Source of the DNA: an uncultured Collinsella sp.
Lineage (GTDB): Bacteria > Actinomycetota > Coriobacteriia > Coriobacteriales > Coriobacteriaceae
DNA: 18,157 bases
Direction of reading: 5' to 3'
Assembly: GCA_902470095.1 (NCBI GenBank)
Contig: CABRFG010000048.1
Span: forward strand, 1 to 18,157
The notes beneath the pieces were generated by a model, which was not told where the DNA came from, did no database searches, and worked only from the letters and a program-made list of their open reading frames with translations. Position numbers and translations under genes: made by a program. Every line of letters begins with the position of its first letter. Position 1 is the first letter of the stretch. Shown one piece after another: positions 1 to 7,347 of the stretch.

Positions 1-612
1 GAGCCGCTCGACCTCGTCGGCGGTCACAAGCCCCAGATGCCGGCTTTCGAGCGAGAATGCCTCATCGGCGGGGATATTACCCAAAACCGCGACGCCCGTG
101 TGCTTCTCGATCGCAGGCGCCGCGTAGGCGCAAGCAGCGGCGCTCGTCTTGTTCAGCACGACGCCGCGCACGTTCGCACAAGGCAGGAACTCGGCGATGC
201 CGCGGATTACGGCGGCGAGCGATAAAGACGCCCCGCGCCCGTTCACCACTAAAACGACTGGCGTTTCCGTGTCGCGCGCAACCTGGTAGCTGCTCGCGTC
301 GGCCACGCCGGGCGCCATGCCGTCGTAGAAGCCCATGACCCCCTCGAGCACCGCGACATCCGCGCCCGCGGCGCCGCGTGCGAGCAGGGCGCGCAGCGTC
401 GGGGCGTCGGTGAAGAAGCCGTCTAAGTTGCCCGAGCGCGCACCCACGACGCGGCGATGAAAGAGCGGGTCAATGTAGTCGGGGCCGCATTTGAAGGCCG
501 CGCATGCAAGGCCGCGGCGCGCGAGCGTGCGCAGGAGCGCGCACGTTACGACCGTCTTGCCGCTCCCGCTCGAGGGCGCAGCGACCATGAAGCGCGGGAT
601 GGTCGTGCTCAC
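1..612 (-). CDS. cbiA: Cobyrinic acid a,c-diamide synthase CbiA, N-terminal 204 residues (cut by window edge)
   Basis: CbiA uses ATP and glutamine to amidate the a and c side chains of cobyrinate, late in the corrin ring pathway in the cytoplasm. The visible part is the ATP-binding half: a P-loop APSSGSGKT near residues 11-19, then FKCGPDYIDP, LEGVMGFYDG and SRHLGLV, all typical of CbiA/CobB. The glutaminase half lies beyond position 1. The start is the GTG at 610-612. Its first bases overlap the stop of cbiET (GTGA), and a GGGAAGG ribosome site lies about 10 bases upstream. An internal ATG at 586-588 would leave only two residues before the P-loop, so GTG is preferred. It is the last visible gene of the minus-strand cbi operon and is probably translationally coupled to cbiET. 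The visible reading frame is intact. Confidence 0.93.
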   Translation of the reverse strand, partial: MSTTIPRFMVAAPSSGSGKTVVTCALLRTLARRGLACAAFKCGPDYIDPLFHRRVVGARSGNLDGFFTDAPTLRALLARGAAGADVAVLEGVMGFYDGMAPGVADASSYQVARDTETPVVLVVNGRGASLSLAAVIRGIAEFLPCANVRGVVLNKTSAAACAYAAPAIEKHTGVAVLGNIPADEAFSLESRHLGLVTADEVERL

Positions 613-1889
613 CGGGCGCCGCCTTCCCCACCTGCACCACGCGCGCTGACGAGGAACACGGGGTTTTGCGCCTTCATAAGATGGTACGAGCCTACAGCCT
701 CGGCGCGGGCGGCCGACACCTGGCACGCCTCGAACCCCTTAAAGCGCGAACCCGAGAGGAGCGCGCACGCCTCGGTGAGCGTCTCAACGGTGACGCATGG
801 CACGCACAGGCGAACCTGCGAATTCTTCTCGAGCGCCGCCTCCACGATGGAGGGAAGCTCGCCCGCGCTCCCGCCGACGAACACGGCGTCGGGGACGGGC
901 AGTTTTGCGAGCGCTTCGGGAGCGACACCGGGGACCGCATGCACGTTGCCGCACCCGAATGCATCCGCGTTCTCTCGGATGAGCCGCACGCCGGCCGCGT
1001 TGCGCTCGACCGCCCATACCGACCCCGCTCGCGCGACGAGCGCCGCCTCGATCGACACGCTCCCCGTGCCGGCGCCGACGTCCCACACGGTGTCGGTCGC
1101 GGCAAGGCGCAGCTTCGCGAGCGCGACGGCGCGTACCTCCTGCTTGGTCATGGGAACGTCGCCGCGGATGAAGAGCTCGTCGGGAATGCCCGAGGAAGCG
1201 TACGGCCAGCGGGAGCTCGCGGCGCGAGATGCGCTAGAGCCCACAGGCGACCCGGCGCCGCCTGCGAACTCGATAAGCATCACGTTCAAGTCGTCGAACG
1301 TCTGACCTGCGATTTCACTTGCGGTCGCACAGGTGATGCGCTCGTCGGGGTACGACAGGCGCTCGGCCACCGTCACGCGCGCGTCCCCGAAGCCCGCCTG
1401 CACAAGCTCGCCGGAAAGCCGCGAGGGGTCTTCCCCGCCCGACGTGACGAGGAAGAGCTCACCTACGCGCCCGGCCTCGGCCACGATGTCGCACGCCACG
1501 CCGTGAGCGCTCGCGAAGCGCCAATCCTGCCATGGACGCGCGAGGCGCGCGGCGAGATACGACGCTGAGCTTATGCCGGGAATGACGCGCACGTCCACCT
1601 GCGCGTTGCCGGAGAGCGCCTTCACCAGGCGGCGCGCGCCGCTGAACAGCCCCACATCGCCCGTCATCACGACCACGGCGCGCTGCCACGACGCCGCATC
1701 GGTGAGCGCGGCGACGATGTCCGCCGTCTTAACGAGCTCGCATCTCACCACGTCGGGCGGCACGTCGATGCCGACAAGCGCGCGATGAGCGCCGATGACC
1801 ACGTCGGCGATGTCGATCGCGTCGAGCGCCGCGCGCGAGAGCAAGTAGGGGTTTCCGGGCCCCGCCCCGATGATCGTTACCTTTCGCAT
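609..1889 (-). CDS. cbiET: Fused cobalt-precorrin-7 C5-methyltransferase / C15-methyltransferase-decarboxylase (CbiE-CbiT, CobL-like)
   Basis: This 426-residue protein joins two SAM-dependent methyltransferases of the corrin pathway. Residues 1 to about 210 are CbiE (C5 methylation): IIGAGPGNPYLLSRAAL at the N-terminus and MTGDVGLFSGARRLV near 75-89 are the tetrapyrrole methylase signatures. After a short Ser/Ala-rich linker, residues from about 235 are CbiT (C15 methylation and decarboxylation of the ring C acetate): GIPDELFIRGDVPMTKQEVR, then the SAM-binding motif WDVGAGTGSVSIE near 269-281. CbiE and CbiT are separate in Salmonella and fused in CobL-type proteins. The frame stays open up to 2204, but the family N-terminus MRKVTIIG begins at the ATG at 1887-1889, preceded by GGGAG. 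This start overlaps the end of cbiH by 13 bases. The gene looks complete. Confidence 0.94.
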   Translation of the reverse strand: MRKVTIIGAGPGNPYLLSRAALDAIDIADVVIGAHRALVGIDVPPDVVRCELVKTADIVAALTDAASWQRAVVVMTGDVGLFSGARRLVKALSGNAQVDVRVIPGISSASYLAARLARPWQDWRFASAHGVACDIVAEAGRVGELFLVTSGGEDPSRLSGELVQAGFGDARVTVAERLSYPDERITCATASEIAGQTFDDLNVMLIEFAGGAGSPVGSSASRAASSRWPYASSGIPDELFIRGDVPMTKQEVRAVALAKLRLAATDTVWDVGAGTGSVSIEAALVARAGSVWAVERNAAGVRLIRENADAFGCGNVHAVPGVAPEALAKLPVPDAVFVGGSAGELPSIVEAALEKNSQVRLCVPCVTVETLTEACALLSGSRFKGFEACQVSAARAEAVGSYHLMKAQNPVFLVSARGAGGEGGAR

Positions 1890-2620
1890 GGAATCTCCCG
1901 ATACCCGCGCGGCGTGACCATACGGCCGCCTACGCACTTTGTGTCCGCGTTGCCGACGAAAACGGTGGTGAACATGTCGGCGTCGAACTCCCCCAGCTCG
2001 GAGAGCCTGCACATGCCCGACTGCTGCCCCTCGCGCCCGATGTTGCGTACCCAGCCGCAGAGCGTGTCGGGGGCCTTCCATTCGAGCATAATCTTCGCCG
2101 CGCGAGAGAGCCTGTCGGCGCGCTTTCTGCTGCGCGGGTTGTACAAACAGATGCAGAAGTCGGCACTCGCGACGGCGGCGAGCCTGCGCTCGATGACCTC
2201 CCACGGCGTGAGCAGGTCGGAGAGCGACACGACCGCGAAGTCGTGGGCAAGCGGGGCGCCGAGCACCGCCGACCCGCTCTGAGCCGCAGTGGCCCCGGCG
2301 ATAACTTCCACGTCTACATCGGGATAGTCCTCCGCAAGCTCCAGCACGGGGCTCGCCATGCCGTACACGCCCGAGTCACCGCTGCACACGAGCGCCACGG
2401 CTTCTCCGCTCTGCGCGCGCGAAAGCGCCAGGCGGCACCGTTCGACCTCGTGCATCATCGGCGTCGCAAGATGCGCCGCGTCGGGCACGGCGGCGAGCGC
2501 GAGCTCCACGTATTTCGTGTACCCCACAACGATGTCGGCCGCCTCGAGCGCGCGCCGAGCCGCAATCGTCATGCCGTCGGGGCCGCCTGGGCCGATCCCC
2601 ACCACAAAGAGCTTTCCCAT
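1877..2620 (-). CDS. cbiH: Cobalt-factor III / precorrin-3B C17-methyltransferase CbiH (CobJ family)
   Basis: CbiH methylates C17 and contracts the macrocycle to make the corrin skeleton, using SAM. The 247-residue protein has the methylase loop VVGIGPGGPDGMT at residues 7-18, SGDSGVYGMA at 80-89, SDLLTPWEVIERR from 134 and the CLYNPRSRKR segment near 158-167, all expected of CbiH/CobJ. The length fits the single-domain form. There are two possible starts: GTG at 2621-2623 and ATG at 2618-2620. The AAGGAG site on the minus strand lies 5 bases before the ATG but only 2 before the GTG, so ATG is chosen. It overlaps the cbiG stop by one base (TGATG), which implies coupled translation. The gene appears intact. 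Confidence 0.94.
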   Translation of the reverse strand: MGKLFVVGIGPGGPDGMTIAARRALEAADIVVGYTKYVELALAAVPDAAHLATPMMHEVERCRLALSRAQSGEAVALVCSGDSGVYGMASPVLELAEDYPDVDVEVIAGATAAQSGSAVLGAPLAHDFAVVSLSDLLTPWEVIERRLAAVASADFCICLYNPRSRKRADRLSRAAKIMLEWKAPDTLCGWVRNIGREGQQSGMCRLSELGEFDADMFTTVFVGNADTKCVGGRMVTPRGYREIPCER

Positions 2621-3753
2621 CACCGCTCCTTAAACGAAAGTTCGATAGTTACCTTGGAAAACGCGACGGTCACGCCGCCGTGAGCGAGCTTCGGGAAGAT
2701 AAGTTTGCCCCCGTCCGCGAGTGCCGCGCGCTCGCACACGTTGTCGACCCCAACCGTCGCGCGCACGAAATCAGATGGCGAAACGCTGCCTTCGACCTGC
2801 GACAACTCCTCTGCGGAATACGTCGCAAGCGGGATATTGCGCGCGCGGCAGAAGGCGAGCAGACCCTCCTCGTGCGCCTTCACGTCGATCGTCGCCGCCT
2901 CGCGCACTGCCGAAGGCGAGATACCCGCCTGCCCGCACGCGAGAAGAAACGCCTCCTCGATCGCTTCGGCGCACGCACCGCGACGGCACCCTATGCCCGC
3001 AACGATGCAGGGCACGACAAGGCGAAGCGGCTCGGGCGCAGGCGCCTGCGCCCGCACGCCCGCCGGCTTCCCCGTCTCACCGACAGGCACGACCTCGCCC
3101 GTTGTCTCCGCCGCGCGAACGGACGCACCTGCATTCGCGCCAGCGAACGGCGACACGACGATATCGGCCCGAGCGCGGTCGGACGCAAAGTCAACCCCCT
3201 CAGGCGGCTGTCCCGAAATCGGCATGTCGGAATAGAGCGCCACGCGCCCGCCCGAAAGCAGCCGCGCCGACACTCGCTTGATGGCCTCGGGATTCGAAAC
3301 GGCGAGCCCCGCACGGCGCGCCCACGTATCCACCGCCCACACGCCGCGGACGTCAGTCGCCGTGGTGATGACGGGGATGGCCCCTGCCGCGCGTGCCACA
3401 GTTTGCGCAAGCTCGTTCGCACCGCCCAAATGCCCCGACAAAAGCGGGACGGCAAAGCGCCCCGCCTCGTCGATCACCACAACCGCAGAATCGGTTGCCT
3501 TCGAGGCGACATGCGGCGCGATCGCCCGCACGGCGATGCCCGCCGCGCCCACGAACAGAAGCGCGTCCGACGCTTCCCACGCGAGCGCCGTCCATGCGCG
3601 CAGGTCGGCCTTCCCCTCGCCGAACCCGCGCGAAACGGAAACGTCCCAGCCAGGGTCATCTTCACCTGTCTGCGCGCAATCGGAAAGCGCGCGTGCGGTG
3701 CGCTCCGCCAACGCATACCCCCTCTCAGTGAACGCTATGCAGGAAATCCTCAT
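2620..3753 (-). CDS. cbiG: Cobalt-precorrin-5A hydrolase CbiG
   Basis: CbiG opens the delta-lactone of cobalt-precorrin-5A and releases the two-carbon fragment as acetaldehyde. This step is specific to the anaerobic pathway. The 377-residue protein has the CbiG N-domain (LLFVGAAGIAVRAIAPHV from about 65, DEAGRFAVPLLSGHLGGANELA to about 116), a middle region (VITTATDVRGVWAVDTWA) and the C-domain from about residue 250 (VAGIGCRRGACAEAIEEAF, then TIDVKAHEEGLLAFC). A variable Ala/Thr/Glu-rich linker joins the halves. The start ATG at 3751-3753 directly abuts the TAG stop of the cbiL remnant. It is a complete member of the cbi operon between cbiL and cbiH. Confidence 0.94.
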   Translation of the reverse strand: MRISCIAFTERGYALAERTARALSDCAQTGEDDPGWDVSVSRGFGEGKADLRAWTALAWEASDALLFVGAAGIAVRAIAPHVASKATDSAVVVIDEAGRFAVPLLSGHLGGANELAQTVARAAGAIPVITTATDVRGVWAVDTWARRAGLAVSNPEAIKRVSARLLSGGRVALYSDMPISGQPPEGVDFASDRARADIVVSPFAGANAGASVRAAETTGEVVPVGETGKPAGVRAQAPAPEPLRLVVPCIVAGIGCRRGACAEAIEEAFLLACGQAGISPSAVREAATIDVKAHEEGLLAFCRARNIPLATYSAEELSQVEGSVSPSDFVRATVGVDNVCERAALADGGKLIFPKLAHGGVTVAFSKVTIELSFKER

Positions 3754-3987
3754 CTAGCGCACCACCATCGTTGAGAAGTAGCTGCCCCGATCGGGCACAT
3801 CGTCGAGCAAGCGGTACATGCGCTCGCCCGGAAGCCCACAGTCCTCTACGAGCTCGGCACCGTCGAAGGTGCCCTCCTCGCGAAGGATGCGCTTCGTGTC
3901 CGCAAGCGAGCGGCGCGCCTTCATAGCCACCTTCGTCCCTGGCCAGCCGATTGCGCGGCCCACCCCATACAGCACGCCTTTACTCAT
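3754..3987 (-). pseudogene. cbiL: Internally deleted cobalt-precorrin-2 C20-methyltransferase (CbiL remnant, 77 residues)
   Basis: The open frame encodes 77 residues. It starts with MSKGVLYGVG, the usual opening of CbiL, where the next residues should be the SAM-binding GPGDPE loop. Instead it passes directly into RAIGWPGTKVAMKARRSLAD and then ELVEDCGLPGER and DRGSYFSTMVV, which resemble the last ~65 residues of CbiL (family proteins end with a CGMPGE-like segment and a YFS-[TL]-hydrophobic tail). About 150 central residues of a ~230-residue enzyme are missing, without loss of frame. The remnant lacks the SAM pocket and should be inactive. Start ATG 3985-3987 overlaps the end of cbiD by 8 bases, and its stop abuts the cbiG start, so operon spacing is preserved. 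It could be a real deletion or an assembly collapse. It is less likely to be an unrelated small protein. Confidence 0.78.
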
Positions 3988-5164
3988 ACGTCGCCCCCAA
4001 TTCCCCGATAACTGCATCGGCGCCCGACGTGCGGAAAAGCTCACGGCGCTCCGCGTCGAACACGACCGCGGCGATGTCGCATGCGCCCGCCGCGCGGCGG
4101 CGCAACCTGTCCTCGATTGCCGCAGCGAGCGAGGCGCGCGCAGCGTCCCCCACGCCGGCGGCCTCGATTACCTCGAGCGCCACCGTGGTCGTGACGGACG
4201 TCATGATCTCGCGCACAGTCTTCGCGCCCGCGCCGGCCATGGCCGCGTGGGCGGCCAGAATCTCCGCGCGGCAGTCGGCGGTACGCGAATGGGTGTCCAT
4301 GATGCCGCCCGCGACCTTCACCAACTTGCCGATGTGTCCCACAAGAAGGACATTGGTGAATCCCTCGCGAACGCAGCAATCAATCGCATCGCCCACAAAG
4401 TTGGAGATGAAGACCACCGGCGCACCGTTTAGGTGGAAATGCCCCGAGATGAACCGCCCGCCGTAGTTGCCGGGCGTGAGCACGACTCCGCGCCGCCCCA
4501 TAGCCGCATGCTGCCGGATCTCGAGCTCGATGCTGTCGCGCAAGGCAGCGAGGCTGCGAGGCTCGACGATGCCCGTCGTGCCCAGGATGGAGATGCCGCC
4601 CTCTATCCCCAGGTGCGGGTTGAAGGTCTTTTCGGCAAGGGAAACGCCCTCGGGTACCGAAATCGTCACAGCAATATTTCCAGAAAAGCCGTGCGCGGCG
4701 CACACCTCGCGCACCGCCGAAGTGATCATCGCGCGCGGCGTCGCGTTGATGGCGGCCGCCCCCACCGGCTGCTCGAGCCCGGGCAACGTCACGCGTCCCA
4801 CGCCCACGCCGCCATCGACGGAAACTTCCGATTCGTGCGCGGGCACGTCCTTGCTGTCCGCAGCACCCGTGCCCGACCCCGCATGTTCCACGCGCGCGTA
4901 CACGAGCACGCCGTCGGTCACATCGGCATCGTCGCCTGCGTCCTTACGCACGGCGCACTGGGCGCACCCCTCGCCGATGCATGCGTCGACCACGTCCGTC
5001 TCGACGGGCAGCCCGCCGGGGGTGACGATCGACACGAGGCCGACGGGCTTTCGTGACAAGAGCATCTCGCAGGCTGCCTTCGCCGCGAGCGCGGCGCAGC
5101 TCCCCGTGGTGTAGCCGCAGCGCAGGCGGGTCGTCCCGGTATATATGTAGTGCTCGAAGGCCAC
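3980..5164 (-). CDS. cbiD: Cobalt-precorrin-5B C1-methyltransferase CbiD
   Basis: CbiD methylates C1 of the corrin ring in the anaerobic pathway, with SAM as donor. The 394-residue protein carries the family signature LRCGYTTGSCAALAAKAA about 15 residues from the start. It also has TFNPHLGIEGGISILGTTGI in the middle and the strongly conserved LLVGHIGKLVKVAGGIMDTH segment toward the C-terminus. Length is slightly above the usual ~370. The start chosen is GTG 5162-5164, one base after the normal cbiF stop (TAG at 5166-5168), with GAAGGCGAGC as a possible ribosome site. The same frame is open much further upstream only because of the frameshift inside cbiF. The C-terminus overlaps the cbiL remnant by 8 bases. 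Confidence 0.93.
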   Translation of the reverse strand: MAFEHYIYTGTTRLRCGYTTGSCAALAAKAACEMLLSRKPVGLVSIVTPGGLPVETDVVDACIGEGCAQCAVRKDAGDDADVTDGVLVYARVEHAGSGTGAADSKDVPAHESEVSVDGGVGVGRVTLPGLEQPVGAAAINATPRAMITSAVREVCAAHGFSGNIAVTISVPEGVSLAEKTFNPHLGIEGGISILGTTGIVEPRSLAALRDSIELEIRQHAAMGRRGVVLTPGNYGGRFISGHFHLNGAPVVFISNFVGDAIDCCVREGFTNVLLVGHIGKLVKVAGGIMDTHSRTADCRAEILAAHAAMAGAGAKTVREIMTSVTTTVALEVIEAAGVGDAARASLAAAIEDRLRRRAAGACDIAAVVFDAERRELFRTSGADAVIGELGATYE

Positions 5165-5165
5165 G

Positions 5166-5953
5166 CTAGCTGCTCGCCTTCCGATACCCCGTGGCAAACG
5201 AAGGGTCGTAAAGCTTGCTGCGCTCGTACGACTCCGCTTGCGCGCCGTCGTGCGCAAGCCCGCCGCGAGCCCCGAGCACGCGGCCCACCACCACGAGCGC
5301 CGTGCGGTCGATGCTCGCGCGCCCGCATCGGCGAGCGTGCCCACTGTGCATCGCACCACGCGCTCCTCAGGCCAGGTCGCCTTGTACACGAGCGCCGCCG
5401 GCTCGTCGGAGCTGCGGCCCGCGGCCAAAAGCTCGGCGGAAAGCTCGGCGAGCATACCCGAGCTCAGGAAGATGACCATAGTCGAGCCGCTTTCCGCCAT
5501 GGTGCGCATGCCCTCGCCCGCGGGCATGGGGGTACGTCCGGAAAGCCGCGTGATCACGACCGACTGGCTGATTCCCGGCAGCGTGTATTCCTGGCGAAGC
5601 GCCGCCGCGGCACCGCAAAAGCTCGACACGCCGGGCACCACCTCGTAGTCCGCGCCGCGCGCGTCGAGCGCGTCCATCTGCTCCTGGATGGCGCCGTACA
5701 GGCACGGGTCGCCCGTGTGCAGGCGCACCACTTCCTCGCCCCGCGCATCTGCCGCACACATCACGTCGAGCACTTCCTCCAAGGTCATGTGCGCGCTGTC
5801 GTAGACGATGCAGGATTCCTTGCACTCGACGAGCAGCTCGGGGTTCACAAGGCTTCCCGCCCAAACGACCACGTCGGCTGCGCGCAGAAGGCGCGCCCCG
5901 CGCAGCGTGATAAGGTCGGCGGCGCCCGAGCCTGCGCCAACGATATGAATCAT
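5166..5953 (-). pseudogene. cbiF: Cobalt-precorrin-4 C11-methyltransferase CbiF with a frameshift near its C-terminus
   Basis: CbiF (CobM family) methylates C11 of cobalt-precorrin-4. From ATG 5951-5953, with a GGGAAGG ribosome site upstream, the frame encodes MIHIVGAGSGAADLITLRGA, VVWAGSLVNPELL, RLHTGDPCLYGAIQEQMDAL and VPGVSSFCGAAAAL, all classic CbiF. After VRCTVGTLADAGA (about residue 212) the frame becomes nonsense. The expected ending SIDRTALVVVGRVLGA through GYRKASS lies in another frame and stops at 5166. The change falls in a CG repeat at 5316-5322, where one extra CG (or one lost base) explains it. Repaired, the protein would be about 260 residues, normal for CbiF. As written, translation would run on into cbiD. 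It is the first gene of the operon. A sequencing or assembly error is possible. Confidence 0.85.
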
Positions 5954-6084
5954 CCGAGCCTTCCCTTCCCGTTTCTCATCGCAACCGTTTACGCCGCCAT
6001 TCGCGCAGCGGGCAAAACACGGCGCCTGCGGCGGCAATCGGCGCAAATACGCAGGCAGGAGGCGCAATGCCGCCCGCCCTGGCT

Positions 6085-6113
6085 TTGACACGTTCACAAG
6101 TGCCCACTATCAT
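6085..6113 (+). promoter_or_regulatory. Sigma-70-type promoter of the riboswitch-cbiK operon
   Basis: A perfect -35 TTGACA at 6085-6090 and a -10 TATCAT at 6108-6113 (five of six bases match TATAAT) are separated by exactly 17 bases. Transcription would start near 6120, about 50 bases before the riboswitch core, which suits a long structured leader. Confidence 0.75.
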
Positions 6114-6164
6114 AGTAAAAGATTCGGCAACGAGCATATGACAATCGGATAAAAGGAAATGACC

Positions 6165-6311
6165 GGCGCGGCGCCCGCACAGCCCGCGCTGGCTTGCGGA
6201 GGGAACCAGGTGGGAATCCTGGGCAAGGGACATTACTGTATAGGACGCGCGGGCGAACCGCCTCGCGCCCCAAGCCAGACTGCTTCGCCTTTTCCTCACG
6301 GCATCGCCGTG
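6165..6311 (+). ncRNA. Cobalamin riboswitch (B12 element)
   Basis: The plus strand shows the ordered conserved blocks of the cobalamin aptamer: GGGAACCAGGTGGGAATCC at 6201-6219, TTACTGTA at 6233-6240, a GC-rich stem region, and the B12-box-like AAGCCAGACTGC at 6272-6283. A hairpin CACGGC-ATC-GCCGTG follows at 6297-6311, a plausible partner for the kissing loop or expression platform. The leader continues 100 bases to cbiK. The CCTTTTCCTC at 6288-6297 is complementary to the cbiK ribosome site GAGGAAAGG at 6396-6404 (one bulge), so ligand binding probably blocks translation. A clear intrinsic terminator is not seen. The outer boundaries are approximate. Confidence 0.9.
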
Positions 6312-6411
6312 GCGTTAGCTCCTTGTGAACCCCGAGGGGTGCGCTTTTCTTTCGCTTGTGCCGACAAGCAACTGTCGCCGGGGGACCGGCAAACCGAGGA
6401 AAGGAAAAACC

Positions 6412-7338
6412 ATGTCCGACCAGATGTCACGCCGCGGCTTCATGGGCGCCGCAGCAACCGGAGCCGTCGCGCTCGCCGGAGTCGCGCTCGCGGGCTGCTC
6501 CAACACCTCCGCGAGTTCCGAGAAATCGAGTGAAAAGGAGAAGGCCGTGAAGCCGGTCATCCTCGTCACGAGCTTCGGCACGAGCTACAACGACTCGCGC
6601 CACATCACCATCGGCGCCATCGAAGACGCTATCCGCGAGAAGTACTGGCAGGACTACGACATCCGCCGCGCCTTCACCGCGCAGATCATCATCGATAAGC
6701 TGAAGAAGCGCGACGGCATCACGATCGACAACATGACCGAGGCGCTCGACCGCTGCGTGGAAGACGGCGTGAAGGAAATCGTCGTGCAGCCGACGCATCT
6801 CATGGGTGGCCTGGAATACACCGACGTGAAAGACGAGCTCGACAAGTACGCCGACAAGTTCGACAAAATCTCGCTCGGCGACCCGCTGCTCACCTCCGAC
6901 GACGACTACAAGAAGGTGGCCGCAGCCATTAAGGAGAACATGGCGTCCTTCGACGACGGCAAGACGGCGCTGTGCCTCATGGGTCACGGCACCGAAGCCG
7001 ATTCCAACGCCGACTATGCCAAGATGCAGGAAGTGTTTAAGAAAGAGGGCTTGACGCAGTTCTTCGTCGGCACCGTCGAGGCTGAACCGACCTGCGAGGA
7101 TGTTATCGCCGCCGCGAGCGCCGCAGGCTACAAGAAGGCCGTGCTCGCGCCGTTCATGGTGGTCGCGGGCGACCACGCGAACAACGACATGGCAGACGAG
7201 ACCGACCCCGACAGCTGGGCTGCGAAGTTCGTGGCCGCCGGCTTCGAAGTGACGTGCCTGCTCCAGGGTCTGGGACAGAACGTCGCGGTCGACGACATCT
7301 ACGTCTCGCACGTGGACGACGCCATCGCCAAGCTGTAA
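6412..7338 (+). CDS. cbiK: Exported sirohydrochlorin cobaltochelatase CbiK, Tat-type lipoprotein
   Basis: CbiK inserts Co2+ into sirohydrochlorin (factor II). The mature 308-residue sequence has the opening ILVTSFGTSYNDSR, PTHLMGG, CLMGHGTEADSNADY and VAGDHANNDM. His192, Glu223 and His255 have almost the same spacing as the metal-binding His145, Glu175 and His207 of Salmonella CbiK. The N-terminus, SRRGFMG followed by an alanine-rich segment and LAGC with Cys29, combines a twin-arginine motif with a lipobox. The enzyme should therefore be anchored outside the membrane, unlike cytoplasmic CbiK. ATG 6412 is chosen because GAGGAAAGG lies 7 bases upstream and the signal peptide begins there. The longer frame from 6325 overlaps the leader. 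It is the first gene of the riboswitch-controlled transport operon. It may act on imported tetrapyrroles or bind metal or heme rather than serve cytoplasmic synthesis. Confidence 0.88.
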   Translation: MSDQMSRRGFMGAAATGAVALAGVALAGCSNTSASSEKSSEKEKAVKPVILVTSFGTSYNDSRHITIGAIEDAIREKYWQDYDIRRAFTAQIIIDKLKKRDGITIDNMTEALDRCVEDGVKEIVVQPTHLMGGLEYTDVKDELDKYADKFDKISLGDPLLTSDDDYKKVAAAIKENMASFDDGKTALCLMGHGTEADSNADYAKMQEVFKKEGLTQFFVGTVEAEPTCEDVIAAASAAGYKKAVLAPFMVVAGDHANNDMADETDPDSWAAKFVAAGFEVTCLLQGLGQNVAVDDIYVSHVDDAIAKL

Positions 7339-7347
7339 ACTCGCCGC

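Larger units (their letters stand above)
5954..6411. other. Divergent intergenic region between cbiF and the cbiK uptake operon
   Basis: This 458-base stretch separates the minus-strand cbi operon from the plus-strand operon and holds no convincing gene. It contains the plus-strand promoter at 6085-6113, the cobalamin riboswitch and the cbiK ribosome site, each listed separately. The roughly 130 bases next to cbiF are GC-rich. They show no cobalamin aptamer on the minus strand and no clear minus-strand promoter. The best minus candidate, TTGTCA at 6139-6144 with an AT-rich block around 6112-6120, has poor spacing. Confidence 0.6.

Noticed and set aside
2680..3774. Long plus-strand open frame (364 residues) across cbiG
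   Set aside because: It is Arg/His-rich, has no recognisable domain and lies antisense to a clear cbiG. Such frames arise in GC-rich genes.
3980..6097. One continuous 705-residue frame read as a natural CbiF-CbiD fusion protein
   Set aside because: The stretch between the two domains is nonsense, while the true CbiF ending exists in another frame with a stop just before the cbiD start. It is a frameshift product, not a designed fusion.
6329..6352. ACCCC-GA-GGGGT followed by a T-containing stretch as a riboswitch terminator
   Set aside because: A 2-base loop is too tight, the stem is short and the T stretch is separated and interrupted. Kept only as a weak alternative to translation control.
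6325..6411. Upstream extension of the cbiK frame
   Set aside because: It would place the Tat/lipoprotein signal 29 residues inside the protein, has no ribosome site and lies in the riboswitch leader.
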